Source of the DNA: Gonatopus flavifemur
Lineage: Eukaryota; Arthropoda; Insecta; Hymenoptera; Dryinidae
NCBI GenBank assembly: GCA_018340375.1
Contig: JAFFJZ010000014.1
Span: 5,828,001 to 5,892,000 of the forward strand
Direction: 5' to 3'
Length of the DNA stretch: 64,000 nt
Part shown: in pieces, positions 33,110-44,944 of the stretch
Numbering within the stretch: the first letter of the stretch is position 1
How the letters are laid out: each line of letters opens with the position of its first letter
Program-made: the position numbers and the translations under genes
Notes under the pieces: generated by a model
Told to the model about the DNA's origin: nothing
Databases searched by the model: none
Seen by the model: only the letters and a program-made list of their open reading frames with translations

Positions 33110-34352
33110 TTAGGTTGGTAAGAAAGTCTTGCAACTTACAAAAGAAGTTCTCATTATCTTCATAATATAATATTATTCAGTGATGTACGCTCCCTCTGCA
33201 TCTACAACTCATGCCCCACGCTCTGGTAAAATTTGCACGCCCTCCGTCCGATATTGTTTTGGTCGTGAGCTAAAAAAATCGTTCAGCGCATTTTCGAGAT
33301 CGACAAGATCATCAAATTTCTTATCCTGTAGATAATTTTTCAATGGCCGGGGAAGATGGTAGTCGGTAGCAGCGAAGTGTGATGAATACGGTGGATGTGG
33401 TAAAACTTCCCAACCCAGCTGCGAAATACAGTCTTGTGTCATCTTGGTGACGTGGGGTCGAGCGTTGTCATCGAGAAGTCGAACTTGGACACGTCTATGC
33501 CTTCGAAGTTTGATAATTTCAGCCAGTTTTTGCAGTTGTCTAGAGTAAGTCTCCACCGATATCCTGGTTTTAGCTGGTAGTCATTCGTAATACAGCAAGC
33601 CCTCAGAGTTCCACCAGCAACAGAGTAATACTCTCTGTACTCCGCAAGGCAGGTAAGGGGTTGGCTCTGGTTTTCTCCTTCCGATGGCCACTGTCACTCG
33701 CGTGCGTGGTTAACATAGAGCACCCAACTTCCATTTTCAGTGACGATTTCTTGGAGAAAATTTTTTCTGTTCGGACAGTGCAGGAGTGAAAGACATATAG
33801 ACACCCGTGACACTTTGTTTAATTCGCTGAGATCGTGTGATATCCGAGACGACACAACTTTTCTATATGCCATTTCTTGTAAATGTTGGAGGATCGTGGG
33901 GTAGCTACAACCGAGTTTGTTGGCTGATTCTCGTGACGACGTGTTAGGCTTTGCCTTTATAAGTGCACGCAGTTTTTCATCGTTGAAAACTGATATCCTG
34001 CTGGATTTGAGTTGGTGTTGAAAGATGTATCGCCTAAACGGAGACGTTGATACCAACGAGATACAGTTAAATGATTAACGACATCTGACTTGAACGCGCT
34101 GCAAATACTAGCGACTGCAGCTCTTGCAGAATGCCATTGTAAAAATTCGTGATAAGCGATTGCTCGCAGTACACTATGTTCCATTTTCGCTCGTACTGAC
34201 TGCGCAGAGCAACTGACTCGTTTATAAACACTGCGGTATGGAAGGCTCTAGGCTAATCTCGCATAGATGACTCTTGAATGTTCTCGAACTTTGTTATTGG
34301 AAAGATAGATGAATTGAAAAAGAAGTGTCGCAAGATTTTCTTATCAACACAA
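33110..34352 (-). mobile_element. Decayed mariner (1243 bp), TTAGGTTGGTAAGAAA ends
   Basis: Left TIR TTAGGTTGGTAAGAAAGTCT and right TIR (inverse) TTGTGTTGATAAGAAAATCT are imperfect but clearly paired, and TA lies on both sides (33108-33109, 34353-34354). Length is that of a full mariner. It is separated from the preceding element by only four bases (TATA). Confidence 0.85.
33173..34184 (-). pseudogene. Mariner transposase pseudogene (WVLYVNH type)
   Basis: Minus strand. An N-terminal HTH (RAIAYHEFLQWHSARAAVAS, LTVSRWYQRLRLGD) is followed by a frameshift near 34010, then the second HTH (PNTSSRESANKLGCSYPTIL), the first-Asp block as VTENGSWVLYVNH, the second-Asp block LLDDNARPH, and the third as PYSSHFAATDYHL (34 residues between Asp residues). 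The C-terminus DAEGAYITE ends at 33173, reached only after another frame break. In the first-Asp block the expected Asp aligns with Asn, so catalysis is lost independently of the frameshifts. Confidence 0.88.
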
Positions 34353-34374
34353 TATAAATATATATATATATATA
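34353..34374. repeat. (TA)n microsatellite between two mariners
   Basis: TATAAATATATATATATATATAT separates the two elements and contains both TA target duplications. Confidence 0.95.
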
Positions 34375-34422
34375 TTGGGAGTACAAATCATTTCGGTCCG
34401 TTTTTTACAGTTGAAGATGCGT

Positions 34423-35225
34423 TCATTTCAGAAGAACATGGATTATCAAATTAATCAAAGTATTGTCTCTCGCTGGTTTTTTTCCCCATTTTTCGGGTAA
34501 TTTTTGAATCCCGTTACACAAAAACGTCTCGTCTTCCGAGGTGATCCAAGTTGGGAGCCAATTTTCGATATCTTCGAACGAAGTGAACCACTGGCCTGCT
34601 GAATCGTACTGCATTTGTCGGAATAAGCAGTAACCAGAAGGAGCAATGTCCGGCGATCACGGTGGGTGCGGTAGAGTATCCCACTTCAACGTTTCCAAAT
34701 AATTTCTCACTACTTTTGCGACATGAGGCCGAGCGTTATCGTGTGAAAGAATAACTTCGTCATGTCTTTCCTTGTATTCCGGACGTTTTTCTCGTAACAC
34801 ACGACTCAAACGAATCGATTGTAGCCTATACTGATCACCCGTAATAGAATCACCAGGTTTCAGCAACTCATAGTATATAACACCCTTTTGGTCCCACCAG
34901 ATATACAGCTTGATCTTCGAACCATGAATAGTCCTCCCTGGTGTCGATGTTAAAGTCGATGGCAACGATTGACTGGGAATAGCATAGTATTTTCTTCTCT
35001 TGGGGTTATCGTAGAATGTCCATTTCTCATCTCCTGTCACAATCCGATGTAAGAACCCCTTTCTTCGTTGTCTTTGAATCAGCTACTCGCAAGTTAAAAA
35101 TCGCCGTTCAATGTCTTTAGGCTTTAAGTCATAAGGCACCCAATTGCCTCGCGTTTGAATCAGGCCCATGGATTGTAATCGTACGGAAACTGCTTGCTGC
35201 GTAACTCCTCATGCCTCATCTCTCT
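34423..35225 (-). pseudogene. Split mariner transposase, C-terminal part
   Basis: Minus strand: GVTQQAVSVRLQSMGLIQ, RGNWVPYDLKPKDIERRFL, a stop (CE*LIQ), FLHRIVTGDEKWTFYDNPKR (first Asp), KPGDSITGDQYRLQ, LSHDNARPHVAK (second Asp), then PHPP with a TGA, and SPDIAPSGYCLF where the third catalytic Asp is Gly. It ends in a frame with EDETFLCNGIQKLPEKWGK. Two stops and loss of the third Asp make it non-functional. Confidence 0.9.
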
Positions 35226-36061
35226 CTCTGTGAGTATAAGCCTGCACGCTCTTGCTTCGCTTTACTTCGTCAACTGTTTTATTGCATATTTTGTGGCCCT
35301 ATCCTGGTCGACCTTGTTTCAGTGTATCCCTTATCGGGTCGGGCATTTTTTTTGAGCAAAACACGATAAGTAGCTGTTTCGTTGGCAGTCGATGGTGGAT
35401 GTTTTGTGATTTGCATTCATCTCGTGTTGTTGGACCACCTGCCAAGCGGGGAGACCAAGGCTGGTGTATTACAAGTGCTCTTCGCACGTTGCGCTTATCA
35501 TTCACCTCTCATCATTGATTGGTCTGTCTTCTCTACACGTCATCACGGTAACGTTGAGGTATTGGCCATCGTAGCACATCCACACTCCACAGCATCAATC
35601 TTGCCTTCCAACGGGAGCCTTGACGACTACATCTTTGTTGGCATACTAATTCGTATCACATTACTTCCCAACGAGGTTTTTGACACATGCTTCCTCTATT
35701 CTTATATGCGGTCTACACAGATAATAATTCGGTGATGCATTTCTCAATAATACTTTCATTACATTCATAATTATAATGCGCGATTACTTCATGGTGCTAG
35801 CGTTCATTCGCATATACTGCGTTGTGTGTGTCACACATATACTATGATACTGGGTGTATAGATACGTGCACACTGTTGTATTCTTTCTACGTTATTGCTC
35901 TCATCTCTGTCTCTCGAACTACTGGATGGTACTCTCTCTCACCCAACGTAGCATATACTCATCTTGACCGTTCTTACAACGACTTCTATTCTATGTAATT
36001 CGTTTTTCATTTGAATTTTCATACATATGAGTATCAGATTTTCCTCTCTTTCATTATCAAA

Positions 36062-37186
36062 ATGGATCACATTACCTCAATCTGCGGAAAATCTGTGAAG
36101 ACGGAGGTCATTAAGTGTACATCGCGCATCAAATATTTCCATCCTGGTTGTGTGAAACAACATAAAACGTATAACCACAACAACGAGCTTGTACTTTGCA
36201 AATGTCCTTTGGAATCCTTCAAAAAATCCGGTGATATCCCTCCATCATCAATGGAAGTTGATTGTCCGTCAACTTCGATGGTTGATCGCAACACCAGTGG
36301 TGGTACTACTGCTCATACAACCTTTACCATAGATGATATTATGGGAGCTATTCAAATATCCTCAGATAAACTCGATTACTTCATTGAACGGCAAGAACGC
36401 AATAATACTGAGGTTCATGCTAGACTTCCACAACTGTCTTCCATCGGAAACAATGTCTCCTCTTTATCCAGCAAATTTGCGGGGCTTGAACAGGCTGTTA
36501 TGACAGTCAATCAGGATGTGAAATCGCTAACTAAAGACTACCAGGAATTAAACACCTTACTGGAAGAGAATACCTCTTGTATCAAAATGACTGATGCCAG
36601 CCTCATATCGCTTAGCCAGTGTGTTATAAGCATTGAATATAACTCTCAATCTCACTTTGCACGCATCTCTGAATTGGAACAAAATACCAAGTTGCAGGGA
36701 GAACTTCGAGCGCTGCGCTCTCAATCAAATAGGAACCTTCCCACTCTTCCAGGATTACCTGAACTCCCTAATGAATTCATTCCGAGCCTTATAATGGATG
36801 TCATGGCTCATCTTAATGTTCAGATCACCCAATCTAACATTGTGAGAGCATTACGTCTCCGCTCCACCAAAACTACATCGCGTCCACGTACCATCCTCAT
36901 GGAGCTTGATTCTCCTTCTCTCCGAACGAAAACACTTGCGGCCAAACGTTCTACAGGATTAGTCGACGCGTCTGATATTAATCCCTCTCTACCTAAGTCT
37001 AGGCTTCATCTTAATGAATATTTGCCGTCTGATATAGCCTCTCTTCTCGCAGAAACTAAGAAGGTTGCGAAGTCTGAAGGATATCTCCATATTTGGTCGA
37101 GGAATGGACGTATTCTGGTGAAAAAAGATGATACCTCAAATGTTATTGTCATCTCATCTAACAGAGACTTTGATCAACTTAGGTGA
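36062..37186 (+). CDS. LINE ORF1 protein (374 aa)
   Basis: The nucleic-acid-binding partner of the LINE reverse transcriptase. The start is ATG 36062 (MDHITSICGKSVKTEV). The N-terminus resembles the PHD-like finger of CR1 ORF1 proteins: C8, C19, H27, C30, C46 and C48 can be seen, but one expected Cys appears to be Arg at residue 22, so the finger may be impaired. Residues of about 110-230 are helical and Leu/Gln/Ser-rich, consistent with the coiled coil used for trimerisation. About 255-370 includes an RRM-like region (VRALRLRSTK, RTILMELDS, EGYLHIWSRNGRILVKKDD). The frame is complete and ends 56 bp before ORF2, although the partner ORF2 is broken. Confidence 0.8.
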   Translation: MDHITSICGKSVKTEVIKCTSRIKYFHPGCVKQHKTYNHNNELVLCKCPLESFKKSGDIPPSSMEVDCPSTSMVDRNTSGGTTAHTTFTIDDIMGAIQISSDKLDYFIERQERNNTEVHARLPQLSSIGNNVSSLSSKFAGLEQAVMTVNQDVKSLTKDYQELNTLLEENTSCIKMTDASLISLSQCVISIEYNSQSHFARISELEQNTKLQGELRALRSQSNRNLPTLPGLPELPNEFIPSLIMDVMAHLNVQITQSNIVRALRLRSTKTTSRPRTILMELDSPSLRTKTLAAKRSTGLVDASDINPSLPKSRLHLNEYLPSDIASLLAETKKVAKSEGYLHIWSRNGRILVKKDDTSNVIVISSNRDFDQLR

Positions 37187-37242
37187 CCCCTGATCCGACC
37201 CTCAAACTCTCACTCTAATAAAGTTTTTCGTTCGTTAAAAAT

Positions 37243-40016
37243 GTGTCATGTTATGCACAATCACTATTGGCTCATTTTGATGAATTCTCTGATTTCTTCT
37301 GCACTAAGAATCCGAATAAGTACGATGTTGTTGCGGTATCTGAGACCTGGTTTAGGAGTGATATGGATGACTCATTCTGCTCATTGGATGGATATGTGGT
37401 CTTTCGTTGCGATAGGGTGGGTCGTATTGGCGGGGGGGTTTGGCTCTATATTGAACAGAATCTCCAATACAAAATTATACAAAAATCTGAGTACGATGCT
37501 ACTTGTCCACAACCCAAATATCAATTCGTCCAGGTTTCCAGCACGTGTATGCGCGAAGTCCTCATTGGTGTAGTTTACAGACTTCCGAAAATAGGATTTG
37601 CTAATTTGGAAACGGTGATCTCTACACTGAGTACTGACTATCACGACAAAATCATTATGGGTGACTGGAACACCGACTTGTGCCGTTCATCTCCTGATAG
37701 TTTTTATCTCCGTAAAATACTCTCAAGTCTGGATCTGGCCATTGTCCCCTACGGCCCCACTCATCACACATCCATCTCTTCTACCTTGCTTGACTTATGT
37801 GTGGTGGAGGATCTCTCCAAAGTGATTAACCATGAACAAAAGGAAATGCCTTTTCTATCTCGGCATGACATGATCTCAATTGAATACTCTTTCAATTTAC
37901 CCATGAGTCAACAGCAGATCGTCACTTTGCGTGATTACTCGCGTATCAATGGGCAAGATATTGATATACCATTGATTTTGCTGAACATCGGGAACTCGGG
38001 TATTACAAATATTGATGAGTATGTTGGGGTTTTCCATGATTATCTAACTGATCTATTCAATAGTGAAGTACCGCTCAGAAGGTCCACTCCCAGACGTCCT
38101 CCTTCTCCCTGAATAACTCAGGAGATTCGTAATCTCATCCGTGAACGTAAAACTGCGAGGAGAACATATCTCCGCACAAGAAATCCCGAATGTCAACTAC
38201 TCTCCACACGACTAGGGAACAATGTTGTTACTTCTCTCAGGGTGCGAAGCGTCAATATTATAACGATAGATTGATGGGCACTACCGACTCACGCACACTT
38301 TGGAGAGAACTTCGTACCCTGAGAATAATTAAATCTAATAGTCATCATCCGGCCACGGATAAATTTTGTGTGAACGAGCTCAGTTCATACTTCTCTGCTG
38401 GCTTTCATCCGGTCTGTCCTCCACCGCCCATTCTCGACCAAAGTCTCGGCTACAGTGATAACCTTTTCTTTTTCCCTCACTTGACCCCTCATGATCTGCT
38501 ACATTTCTATCATTTTTCTAACTCAAATACTATTCCTCCAGATGGGCTTCCTGGTCGATTTCTCAACCTGATCGCTCCGTCCATTTTTCCATTCCTACTG
38601 ACCTTATTCAATTCCTCTCTCATGCTATCTCTCTTTCCTATGGCGTGGAAACGTTCCTTCATTACACCTATACCTAAAACAAGATCTCCACGAACTCCAC
38701 GTGATTTTCGCCCTGTCTCCATTCTCTGTGAGTCATCTAAAATACTTGGAAAGATCGTCCATCACTTCTTGTGTGATTTTTTGACCAAGAATTCTCTACT
38801 TGACCGATATCAGTGTGGATTCATCAAACACCGCTCCACTCAAACTGCTCTTTCAAAATTGACTGATGGAGTTCGTGAAGCGATTGATGAGCGCATGATC
38901 ACTCTGTTGGTGGGGTTGGATTTCTCAAGAGCTTTTGATACCGTTAACCACTCTTTGCTTATACAAAAACTCGCTTCTTTGAATATGTCTACCCCCGTGC
39001 TGAAGTGGTTTTGGTCCTATCTATCTGGTCGCACGCAAGGAGTACTTCTAACGACGCTCTAAAGGTTGCTCCGAATGGACTCCAGTTACCTCAGGTGTTC
39101 CCCAAGGTTCTCGCCTGGGCCCTCTCTTATTCGCACTGTATGTTACCGACATAAATTCGATTATTCACCATTGTAAACTCTCTAAATTCACTGATGACTT
39201 TTATATTTATCTGCATACTTCACCTTTCCTCATAGACGAACGTATCACGAAATTGAATGACGATATACAGAGAATTGCCAGTTGGTGCTTCACCAACTAC
39301 CTAATTCTGAACCCCTTAAAAACCAATTGCATGATCCTTGGTTCTCCACGTTACGTCAACGATATTTCTCTCCGCTCCTTACCGGACATCATCCTTCAGG
39401 GCACCCCTATAAATCTTGTCTCTTCCCTTAAATCGCTTGGGATTATTCTGACACCTCCTCTTAATCGGAATGAGCAAGTAACTTCTGTCTAGGAACTAGG
39501 AAAGTCTCGTGCGCCCTCTACCAATTGCGACTTAATGGCAACGCACTTTCTATCCAGATGAGAACTAAACTGATATCAACGCTGGTTATGCCCTATTTTG
39601 ATTATTGTTGCTTAGTTCTCACTTATCTCTCCGAAGTAGACAGTATACGTCTGCAGCGTAAACTGAATGCCTCCGTGCGATTTATTTTCAATCTCAGGGA
39701 AGATGTTCACATCTCTCCTTTCTTCACGCACCTCGGCTGGCTCAAACTTTCTGAACGACGGAAATTTTTCCTGGGGTTGTACCTGCATCAACTATTCGCG
39801 TTCAAGGATCCTCCTTTTCTTCACGATCGTTTTGATTTTGGCACCTCTGTTGCAATTCGTTACACTAGATCGAATAGGGGGCTCCTTAAAATACCACCGC
39901 ACCGTACTACCACATATCAAAAATCTTTTTTGATGACAAGTAGTAAACTCTGGAACACGATCCCAGATAACATCAAGTGTAGCTCTTCCCCTAACGTCTT
40001 CAACAAGAGGTATTAG
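37243..40016 (+). pseudogene. LINE ORF2: endonuclease-reverse transcriptase, broken
   Basis: The APE endonuclease spans 37243 to about 38000: VVAVSETWF, GGGVWLYIEQNL, IGVVYRLP, IIMGDWNTDL, STLLDLCVV and SRHDMISIEY (the usual SDHD has Arg for Asp). RT spans about 38450-39480: FITPIPKTRSPRTPRDFRPV, LLDRYQCGFIKHRSTQTAL, LLVGLDFSRAFDTVNHSLL, GVPQGSRLGPLLF and FTDDFYIY (catalytic Asp pair retained). The C-terminal tail at 39525-40016 (MPYFDYCCLVL, FIFNLREDVHISPF, SKLWNTIPDNI) is typical of CR1/Jockey. It is broken by a TGA for Trp at 38110-38112, frameshifts near 38215 and 39050, and a TAG at 39490-39492. Confidence 0.9.
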
Positions 40017-40377
40017 GACTTCTTGCTCACCTCCACCCTTTCTCACTTATATCTATATATACTCCTTCTCAAGTAGGTTCATCGTGGTTCATCTTACGCT
40101 TCTCATGCCTTCATCTTCATTCTGCGCATTTATAACTAATGTCTCACTATCTTATATCTGTATTTTCATTTCTCACACCTTTGTAATCTCATCCTCACTC
40201 TCATTCCATCTTTATTTTTAAGTTCATTGATTGTGCCTTATTTTGCTTTCCGGGCTGTGGGTTTAATGCTGTATATATATATAAGTATTATTTTTGTTAT
40301 TGTTTATACTTCTTTGTATCTCAATTGTTCTACAGGATTTCCGCCCTAGAACATAATAAACATCTATCTATCTATCT

Positions 40378-40640
40378 AATGATTCCGCAAGTGCCTGTTG
40401 CGTTTGACTCGGATCTTCGTCGAGTAAAGCCTCCAATTCTTCGTTTTCGAACTTTTGTGATTGTCCTGAGCGAGGCTTGTTTGACACTGAAATCGCCATT
40501 CTTCAAACGTCGAAACCATTCCCTACATGACTCATCAGTTGGAGCATTGTTACCATAAACTTCCACAAGCATTCGATGGGCTTCAGCTGCACTTTTTCTC
40601 CAATTGAAACAGAAAACTAGCATTTGACATACTTCACTGA
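40378..40640 (-). pseudogene. Split mariner transposase, N-terminal part
   Basis: Minus strand: KSAAEAHRMLVEVYGNNAPT, DESCREWFRRLKNGDFSV, then a frameshift, after which another frame gives KFENEELEALLDEDPSQTQQ up to the LINE junction at about 40378. This is the first helix-turn-helix of the mariner whose remainder is at 34423-35225. Confidence 0.88.
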
Positions 40641-40802
40641 GTGAAAATCGGGATTCTAGAAGGAACTCGGAGTCATATCAACTGAGTATTATTCACAGGT
40701 GTCTAACCTCTCTGAAACAATTGAAATCGGTTCTGACTATGAAACATTCATGAGAACGAGAGTCATCTTTCCAAACCGGACCGAACTAATTTGTACTCCC
40801 AA

Positions 40803-42540
40803 TACTTACAGGCAACAATCATTCGTAAAATATTCTGTTCGAGATTGATTGTAAATACATCAAAATAAAGCGGTGATGATACACGGACGTGGAATTACTC
40901 CGTGACTACGACAACCGGAAACTGAGCTCAAAATCAAATCAATTATTCAACTAAAATTTACTAGAAGTAATGAATCAGAACTTAATTAATAAGCGACCAG
41001 AGCGCGAGTAGAGGGAACTAAGACTGGTGGTCCTCTTGTTTCAGAAAGTCTCTCGAAATTCTCCAGGGAATTCACTTTCCAAGGAGGCTATGATATAAGG
41101 AGGAAGCTAGTCGGCTGGATATAAAAATTCTTTTTTTCATATATTCAACTTAGAACGTGGTATCTAGATTTTTCTTCATTTTGTCAAATAAATCCACATG
41201 TCATATATATCAACTTTTTATTCAATAGACCCTGCCCGGGCTATCCTGAGAGTCAGATTTGATTCAAAAGTGAATCAAATTTTCTGTAATCAAATTGAAA
41301 CGAACCTCATTCAATTACAACCAAAAACTATTCAATGATATTCCACTCATTCTATTGAGTGGTCAACTATTCACTACAGAAATAGTAAGATTTTACTGAT
41401 CTAAATTTGGAGAGTTATCCATATACAAATTTGGAATGACTAATAATGCAGTAAATACCTAAATATTGCGCATTATCGCATGCTTGGAATGTCCCAATTA
41501 TTCCTGAGAATTATGAAGTATGTAATTTTCGACTCTAGTGACGTTTAGAGGTTGAAATTTGTATTCATTCCGCACTTACAAAAGAAGTTTGCGCGAATTT
41601 CAGCATTTTTCCCTCCTCTACCTTGTCATGCTCGGGTTTCCTCAATATTGAAAGTTATACCATTTTGCGCTCGATCCAATGGCCAGGGTAACAACATGGC
41701 CTGTACAGTGCAATCACTAATAGTTTGTGCAGAATTTTGGCGGAAGACAGGTGGAACATCGATGAGTGACAAGGCTCGTAAAAATGAGAGGAGAATAAGA
41801 GAGTCTTCGATGAGACAACAGGGACTCTCCACTATTCCTCCCTCATTTCCACGACTCCCGTTTCTCTATCAATATTCCACCCTTATTCCATCAGAATTCT
41901 AGGTGGAGGATTGGTGATTGTGCTATACGGATGTATCATGGAAAATACCCTAGATATTCAGTTCACTCGAAAAAACTTTCAGGGAACCCATCTCATTTCA
42001 ACCAAAACGCCTCAATTTTTCCCAGGGAATTACACAAAAAGTTCGATGTTCTGATCAAAATAGGGGAAATTTCCTCATGTGAATTTCAGAAACGCTTATT
42101 TTCAGAATTGAATCCCAGATCATATTAATCTTCTGTCGAAATGTTCGTATCGATGAAATAACATATTCATTGAATTTTGGATGGGATACAGAATATTTTT
42201 ATTACTATCATTTTTATTATCCTATCATTCGTCTTATTGATACAATTATGATTATCTTAAGGAGAAATTTCATGTCATTCCAAACGTATAGTGTACGTTT
42301 TTGTGAGCTATGATGAAGTAATATACACAGTAAAAATTTTATATTGGATATTAGCATATTTATATTGTACTTTTGGGATATATTTGATTATGTCGCTATG
42401 AACCACAAGTATACGAGCATTCACCATACTCTCTCGTAAGGATGAAGATAAATATGTTATAATTTAAAATGAATATAATTCTGAGGCTCATAATAAAGTA
42501 TATCCCACGAGTACTATAAAAATATAGTAATCTTTAATAT
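40803..42540. other. No gene recognised
   Basis: Mixed unique sequence. 41530-41905 is less AT-rich and holds open frames on both strands, but neither shows recognisable motifs. From 42180 to 42540 it is AT-rich. Confidence 0.4.
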
Positions 42541-43440
42541 AAACTCTTCCCTGTGTAGAAATGAAATCCCTGTTTTTTGTTTCCTCGTTGGAGGTAAGCT
42601 TTGTGATCGTTTCCGGGGGCCGAAAATTTTTTTGTCTTCAAACTCAAAATCTCTTAGGCCAAAATGTTGCTCCAAACTCGAGGAAAATTCTTGGTTTTGT
42701 GTCTGTCTGTCTGTCTGTGTGCATGTGTGTGTGTGTGTGTGTGTGGAAAAAAATGTGGAAAAAAATTGGGATTTTGCGACCGTCCATATCTCCACTCCCC
42801 ATTATCCAATTGCAATGAAACTTATAGCACGTTCTGATTATGATTCGCTAGTGGTCCCATATGAGTTTCATCCCAATCGGTTGAAAATTGTAGAAAATTG
42901 TTCTTCTTGCGATCCTCATTGTTCGACAATATTTCGAAAGCATGTCTTCCCTATGTTCATATCATCCGAATGCCTTGGAACTTGGAGCATATTCATTTCA
43001 CGAAGTGTTAGTTGTACGTTTCAAAAGCAAAAGGCAAATCGGAATTGAGGGGAGAGAATGGTAAGCACTAAGCTTCGAAACAAAATTTGTAAATCTCGAA
43101 AATGCCATTGTCATGGGGATATCTTTCGTTCCTATCATCCAATCGTTAAGAAATTTCTACCACAGTTTCATGCAGTGCTGATAGTGGTTTCATACGAGTT
43201 TCAACCTGATCTTCACCAGAAAACGGAAGACGGAAAAGAAACATGTTATCAATAATTGTGATTTTGGGTCAAGGGCATGTTTTCGCTTCCTGTTATCCGA
43301 TTGCAATGAAATTTATACCACGGTTCAGTTATGATCCCATAGTGGTCCCATATAAGTTTCATTACAATCGGTTGAGAAAAGTGGAAGAAGAGTCTTTAGC
43401 AATCTCCATTGTTTAACTATATTTTCAAAAGTCCCATCAT
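42541..43440. repeat. Degenerate repeated module with (TCTG)n(TG)n
   Basis: A module containing ATCCAATTGCAATGAAACTT, then ATAGCACG/ATACCACGGTT, then GTGGTCCCATATGAGTTTCA and CAATCGGTTGA occurs at about 42803-42890, 43137-43215 (diverged) and 43288-43380. The block opens with a TCTG/TG microsatellite (42699-42745). This looks like a tandemly repeated non-coding element. Apparent ORFs are shadows. Confidence 0.65.
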
Positions 43441-44478
43441 AATTGATTGATTAAGAACGAGAAAGCCGTGTGCCAATTGGCAGAGTTTTTCAATATTCCT
43501 TCGTCCTCGATATTAACCATGTTGTTAGATCAGTCAAGACCGTATCCAGGACTTTTTCTTGAGAAGGTCTCACGTATAATTGACATGTAACTATGATTTT
43601 GCGTGAGCAAGTTAACACATATATGTGCATTCCTGGGTAAACCCTCCCTGGGTACAGTCTTGAGTTTGGTGTACATCAATGTTCGGACTGCCCTTTTATA
43701 CATCCGTTGGAGTAAAAAATCAAATCGAATTCGCTGGAAGTATGTATGTGTGTTTCCTTATACGTTCATAATACGCATTCACGACATGATTATCATTTCA
43801 TGAACCTTCCATAGATGTACGAAAGAAATTACGCTGAAGCTATTCCATGAAGGAAAATTAATAGTCTTTATAACCTCCGCTGTACGTGCACAGACCTCTA
43901 CTGCACTCTCACCGGGCCTTCGCTTCATCCAAAAATACATAAATCGAAGGTTCGTTGGACCTCCAAGTTCTCTTGGGGCACGAACCTTCCAGCGGCATGT
44001 TATGCAATCCGAGTTATTGTTCGAAATACACAATGAATTGATAATTCTAATACTAACACATCACAGGTACGTGCTTCGCGCTAATTGATCTTGAAATAAT
44101 CTCTTCCGTGATATATTCCATTTATTCATGATTCATTTCAGATTCGTATCGATTAACGATCCAATTTTCAGCAATATTCTTGATACAAGTGAACGGAATT
44201 AAATCCACAATAGCGAATTGGATAAACAGCGATTCTTATGATTGATAACTGTGAAAAAATTTGCTGTTATCAAACTTTCGATAAAACCTATCCCTCTCTA
44301 TTCAATATCTTCCGTACTCATGAGTAAATTATCATGTTACAGAAGAGATACAAGTTATTGATTTGTTTAATAACAATTCATTGATTGCAATAAAATATAG
44401 GTATCGTCATTGGTAACGAGTTGTTGAGTTTACTATTTCCACAAGATCCCCTCTTCGCACGTAGGGAGTTTACATTCC
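43441..44478. other. No recognisable feature
   Basis: Unique sequence. A pair of partly inverse stretches (GAACCTTCCATAGAT at 43802 and GAACCTTCCAGCGG at 43982) is too short to call. Confidence 0.35.
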
Positions 44479-44944
44479 CAAGTAGCACATTGTAGGAAAT
44501 AATCGGAATTTTCCTATGTATATCAACCAGAAAATTCAAATCACTGATTGGGAAATCAATTTCCGATACATTTATATGAAATTTCCCATGAATTTATCTG
44601 AAAATTCCAATCTCTGTGGGATTTTTCCCAACATTTCACAGTAAATTCCCATACAAGTTCGGAACTTCCTTACACATGTATGTGTTGATCACTTCACATA
44701 AATATATAGGAATTTTTCTACAGAAATTTTTTATAGTCTATAACAGGTTAGAAATGCTAAGAAGGTGCTCGGGAGTTCTGAAAATGTTTCATGATCATTC
44801 GCAGAATCTTCAAATGAGACTGTTTCGGATAAGTATGTTCTATGCAAATTCTTGGAATGTCTTTTTCGAAATCATCTAAAACAGTCTCACCTGCATGACC
44901 ACAGAACGAACGCAGAATGTTTGAGAAGTTCTTGTGCTACTTGG
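44479..44944. mobile_element. CCAAGTAGCAC-ended foldback MITE (466 bp)
   Basis: Perfect 11-bp end repeats CCAAGTAGCAC / GTGCTACTTGG. The interior has iterated GGAATTTTCC / GGAAATTTCC motifs and a TTTCATGATCATTCGCAGAAT module related to the element at 45763. Target duplication is unclear. Confidence 0.65.

Larger units (their letters stand above)
35226..40377 (+). mobile_element. CR1-like LINE, near full length (about 5.15 kb)
   Basis: It contains a 5' leader of about 0.8 kb, ORF1 (36062-37186), a 56-bp gap, ORF2 (37243-40016, broken), about 350 bp of 3' UTR and a (TCTA)n tail at 40363-40377. Order, ORF1 with a PHD-like finger and coiled-coil character, APE-type endonuclease and RT of the CR1/Jockey type support the assignment. 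The left junction lies at about 35215-35230. Target duplications are not clear (perhaps CATG/AATG). Confidence 0.88.
34375..40802 (-). mobile_element. Mariner split by a LINE insertion
   Basis: TIRs TTGGGAGTACAAATCATTTC at 34375 and the inverse AATTTGTACTCCCAA ending at 40802 are flanked by TA. The two mariner parts (34375-35225 and 40378-40802) sum to about 1.28 kb, a normal mariner length. The protein frame resumes across the LINE (..QQALAES / GVTQQAVS..), confirming that they are one element. Confidence 0.9.

Noticed and set aside
35252..35735. Frames upstream of LINE ORF1
   Set aside because: They fall in the LINE 5' leader; no finger, coiled-coil or other domain is present.
42514..43048. 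ORFs of 85-138 codons over the TCTG/TG microsatellite
   Set aside because: They translate the microsatellite (VCVCVC...) and repeated flanks and have no domain.
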